Part shown: piece by piece, positions 63,005-64,000 of the stretch
How positions within the stretch are numbered: the first letter of the stretch is position 1
Layout of the letters: each line of letters begins with the position of its first letter
Source of the DNA: Rhizobacter sp.
Lineage (GTDB): Bacteria; Pseudomonadota; Gammaproteobacteria; Burkholderiales; Burkholderiaceae_C
Length of the DNA: 64,000 nt
Direction of reading: 5' to 3'
NCBI GenBank assembly: GCA_019635355.1
Contig: JAHBZQ010000001.1
Location: 2,356,001-2,420,000, forward strand
Translations under genes and position numbers: made by a program
Notes under the pieces: generated by a model
Databases searched by the model: none
Seen by the model: the letters and a program-made list of their open reading frames with translations, nothing else
Told to the model about the DNA's origin: nothing

Positions 63005-64000
63005 GGCTTGGCGGTGGTTGGACGATGCGGACGGGATTTCGCACTGCCAGTGGGCGGCGCGCGGGGAAGCAGACTTTCAGGAATAACGCGCACAGGGTGA
63101 TTGATGTTTTCGATCGCTCCACTGAACGCGCCATCGACGAAGAAGGCAATTCTGTGATTGTCGGCGTCCGCGATCCACACCTCGCGTGTCCCGCGGTCCA
63201 GCGCGTAGCCGTTCGGCGCGTACAGAGTCTGGTCACCGACGACCTGGGCCGAGCACAGTTGCCGCGGCGGTATGCCGTCAGCGACGGTGGCCTGCTCCTC
63301 CGCGGCGATCTGCTGGGGCGAGCTGAGGGGGTCCTGGAAAAGCGGATGAGGGCATGCAAGCAACACCTCGCGGATTCCCTCGCGCAAATTCCAGCGGCTG
63401 AGCCGATTGCCATGCTCGGAGAGTACGACGAGGTCTTCGCCGACTCGCGACAGGGCGTTCGGGTAGTACTCCGGCATGCGCCGCACTTCCCGCCATCTGT
63501 CGCTGCGTTGCAGAAATACCAGGGCATGGCCAAAGGTATCCGCGATGACGAGCGTCCCGTCATCGAGCACGATCGCATCACGCGGGTATTGGGTTCGAGT
63601 AGCGATCCGCTGCACCACCGTGACGCTGATCTTGCCCTCCTTGTTCATGCCGAGCCTCGCGATGACAATTCGGCTCGGGCTGGCGGACTCGCCGACGATC
63701 AGGACGTCGCCCTGCACCCGCAGGAAGCTTATCGGTTCCGAGTCGTCGTCCAGTAGTCGGATGAGTTCGGTGGTGTCTCCGTTGGCGGGGTTGACGAAGA
63801 GCACCTCGCGGCCCAGAGCAACCACGAGCCGGTCCTTGTAGAGGTCCAAGCCATGAGCGCCGCCGCCGTGGCGCACATTGAGAAGCCAGCGCACCGAACC
63901 GTCAGGACGGATTCGCATGAGACGCCGACTAATCGCCGTAAGTACGACGACGTCTCCGGGGAGCGGCTCACCTCTAACACTGAAGAGGCGTGGTTCCACA
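63001..64000 (-). CDS. Beta-propeller (NHL/YVTN-like) protein, probably 5'-partial
   Basis: About 333 residues are visible to the window edge. A GTG at 63999 could be a start, but the frame probably continues outside the window. The sequence has repeated propeller-like blades (RIRPDGSVRWLL, AIVLDDGTLVIADTFGHALVFL, YALDRGTREVWIADADNHRIAFF), typical of NHL or YVTN propellers. Function is unknown. It is the first visible gene of the glycan operon and is coupled to the aldolase by ATGA, so it may work with it. Confidence 0.6.
   Translation of the reverse strand, partial: VEPRLFSVRGEPLPGDVVVLTAISRRLMRIRPDGSVRWLLNVRHGGGAHGLDLYKDRLVVALGREVLFVNPANGDTTELIRLLDDDSEPISFLRVQGDVLIVGESASPSRIVIARLGMNKEGKISVTVVQRIATRTQYPRDAIVLDDGTLVIADTFGHALVFLQRSDRWREVRRMPEYYPNALSRVGEDLVVLSEHGNRLSRWNLREGIREVLLACPHPLFQDPLSSPQQIAAEEQATVADGIPPRQLCSAQVVGDQTLYAPNGYALDRGTREVWIADADNHRIAFFVDGAFSGAIENINHPVRVIPESLLPRAPPTGSAKSRPHRPTTAKP

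Overview
The window is GC-rich, densely coded DNA from a bacterial chromosome, most likely a betaproteobacterium of the order Burkholderiales (Rubrivivax/Leptothrix/Roseateles-like). This placement is an inference from the housekeeping gene orders (rluC/rne; nagZ-pdxJ-recO-era-rnc-lepB-lepA-mucD-rseBA-rpoE-fabF-acpP-fabG-fabD-fabH-plsX-rpmF) and from the base composition; no rRNA or tRNA gene is present to confirm it.

Layout. 1-2260: the 3' end of an iron ABC permease gene, an inverted pair of REP-like hairpins, and a convergent periplasmic iron-binding protein gene with a Fur-box-like operator. 2388-4939: the urease accessory genes ureEFG and a glutathione S-transferase, with no urease structural genes in view. 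5089-10057: two secreted lipoproteins and a divergent lysR-lysA pair with a perfect operator-like palindrome between them. 10062-13171 (minus): sppA, a Rieske protein, an HAD phosphatase and rluC. 13172-16755: a long structured leader followed by rne, ended by a strong terminator. 16821-24277 (minus): nagZ, pdxJ, recO, era, rnc, a DUF4845 protein, lepB and lepA. 24772-28565 (minus): the envelope-stress operon rpoE-rseA-rseB-mucD. 28581-35549 (minus): the fatty-acid/phospholipid and L32 operon. 35592-38455: maf, an RsmI-like methyltransferase, and a convergent rhlE helicase.

38573-64000 is surface-glycan territory. On the plus strand rmlB-rmlD-rmlA-rmlC make dTDP-L-rhamnose, followed by an aldo/keto reductase. 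Facing them, an apparently single minus-strand operon runs from beyond the right edge to 42960. In transcription order it encodes a beta-propeller protein, an HpcH/HpaI-type aldolase, a MurJ-family flippase, a small PglC/WcaJ-type phosphoglycosyl transferase, an AsnB-type amidotransferase, a fatty-acid-hydroxylase-fold enzyme, an acyltransferase, a polytopic membrane protein (possible polymerase), an unrecognised 507-residue protein, a GT-B glycosyltransferase, a PseA/WbpG-type sugar amidotransferase with dedicated HisF and HisH paralogues, a Gfo/Idh oxidoreductase, a CMP-nonulosonate synthetase, an SDR, a nonulosonate synthase, a hydrolysing 2-epimerase, a NeuD acyltransferase and a sugar aminotransferase carrying an N-terminal CBS pair.

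The simplest reading is that this operon makes, amidinates, assembles and exports a glycan containing a di-N-acylated nonulosonic acid (legionaminic- or pseudaminic-like, with an acetamidino group). It is the most interesting part of the window. The CBS-aminotransferase fusion, the HisF paralogue with Glu at the catalytic Asp130 position, the unknown 507-residue protein and the aldolase/propeller pair are the features that standard pathway knowledge does not explain.
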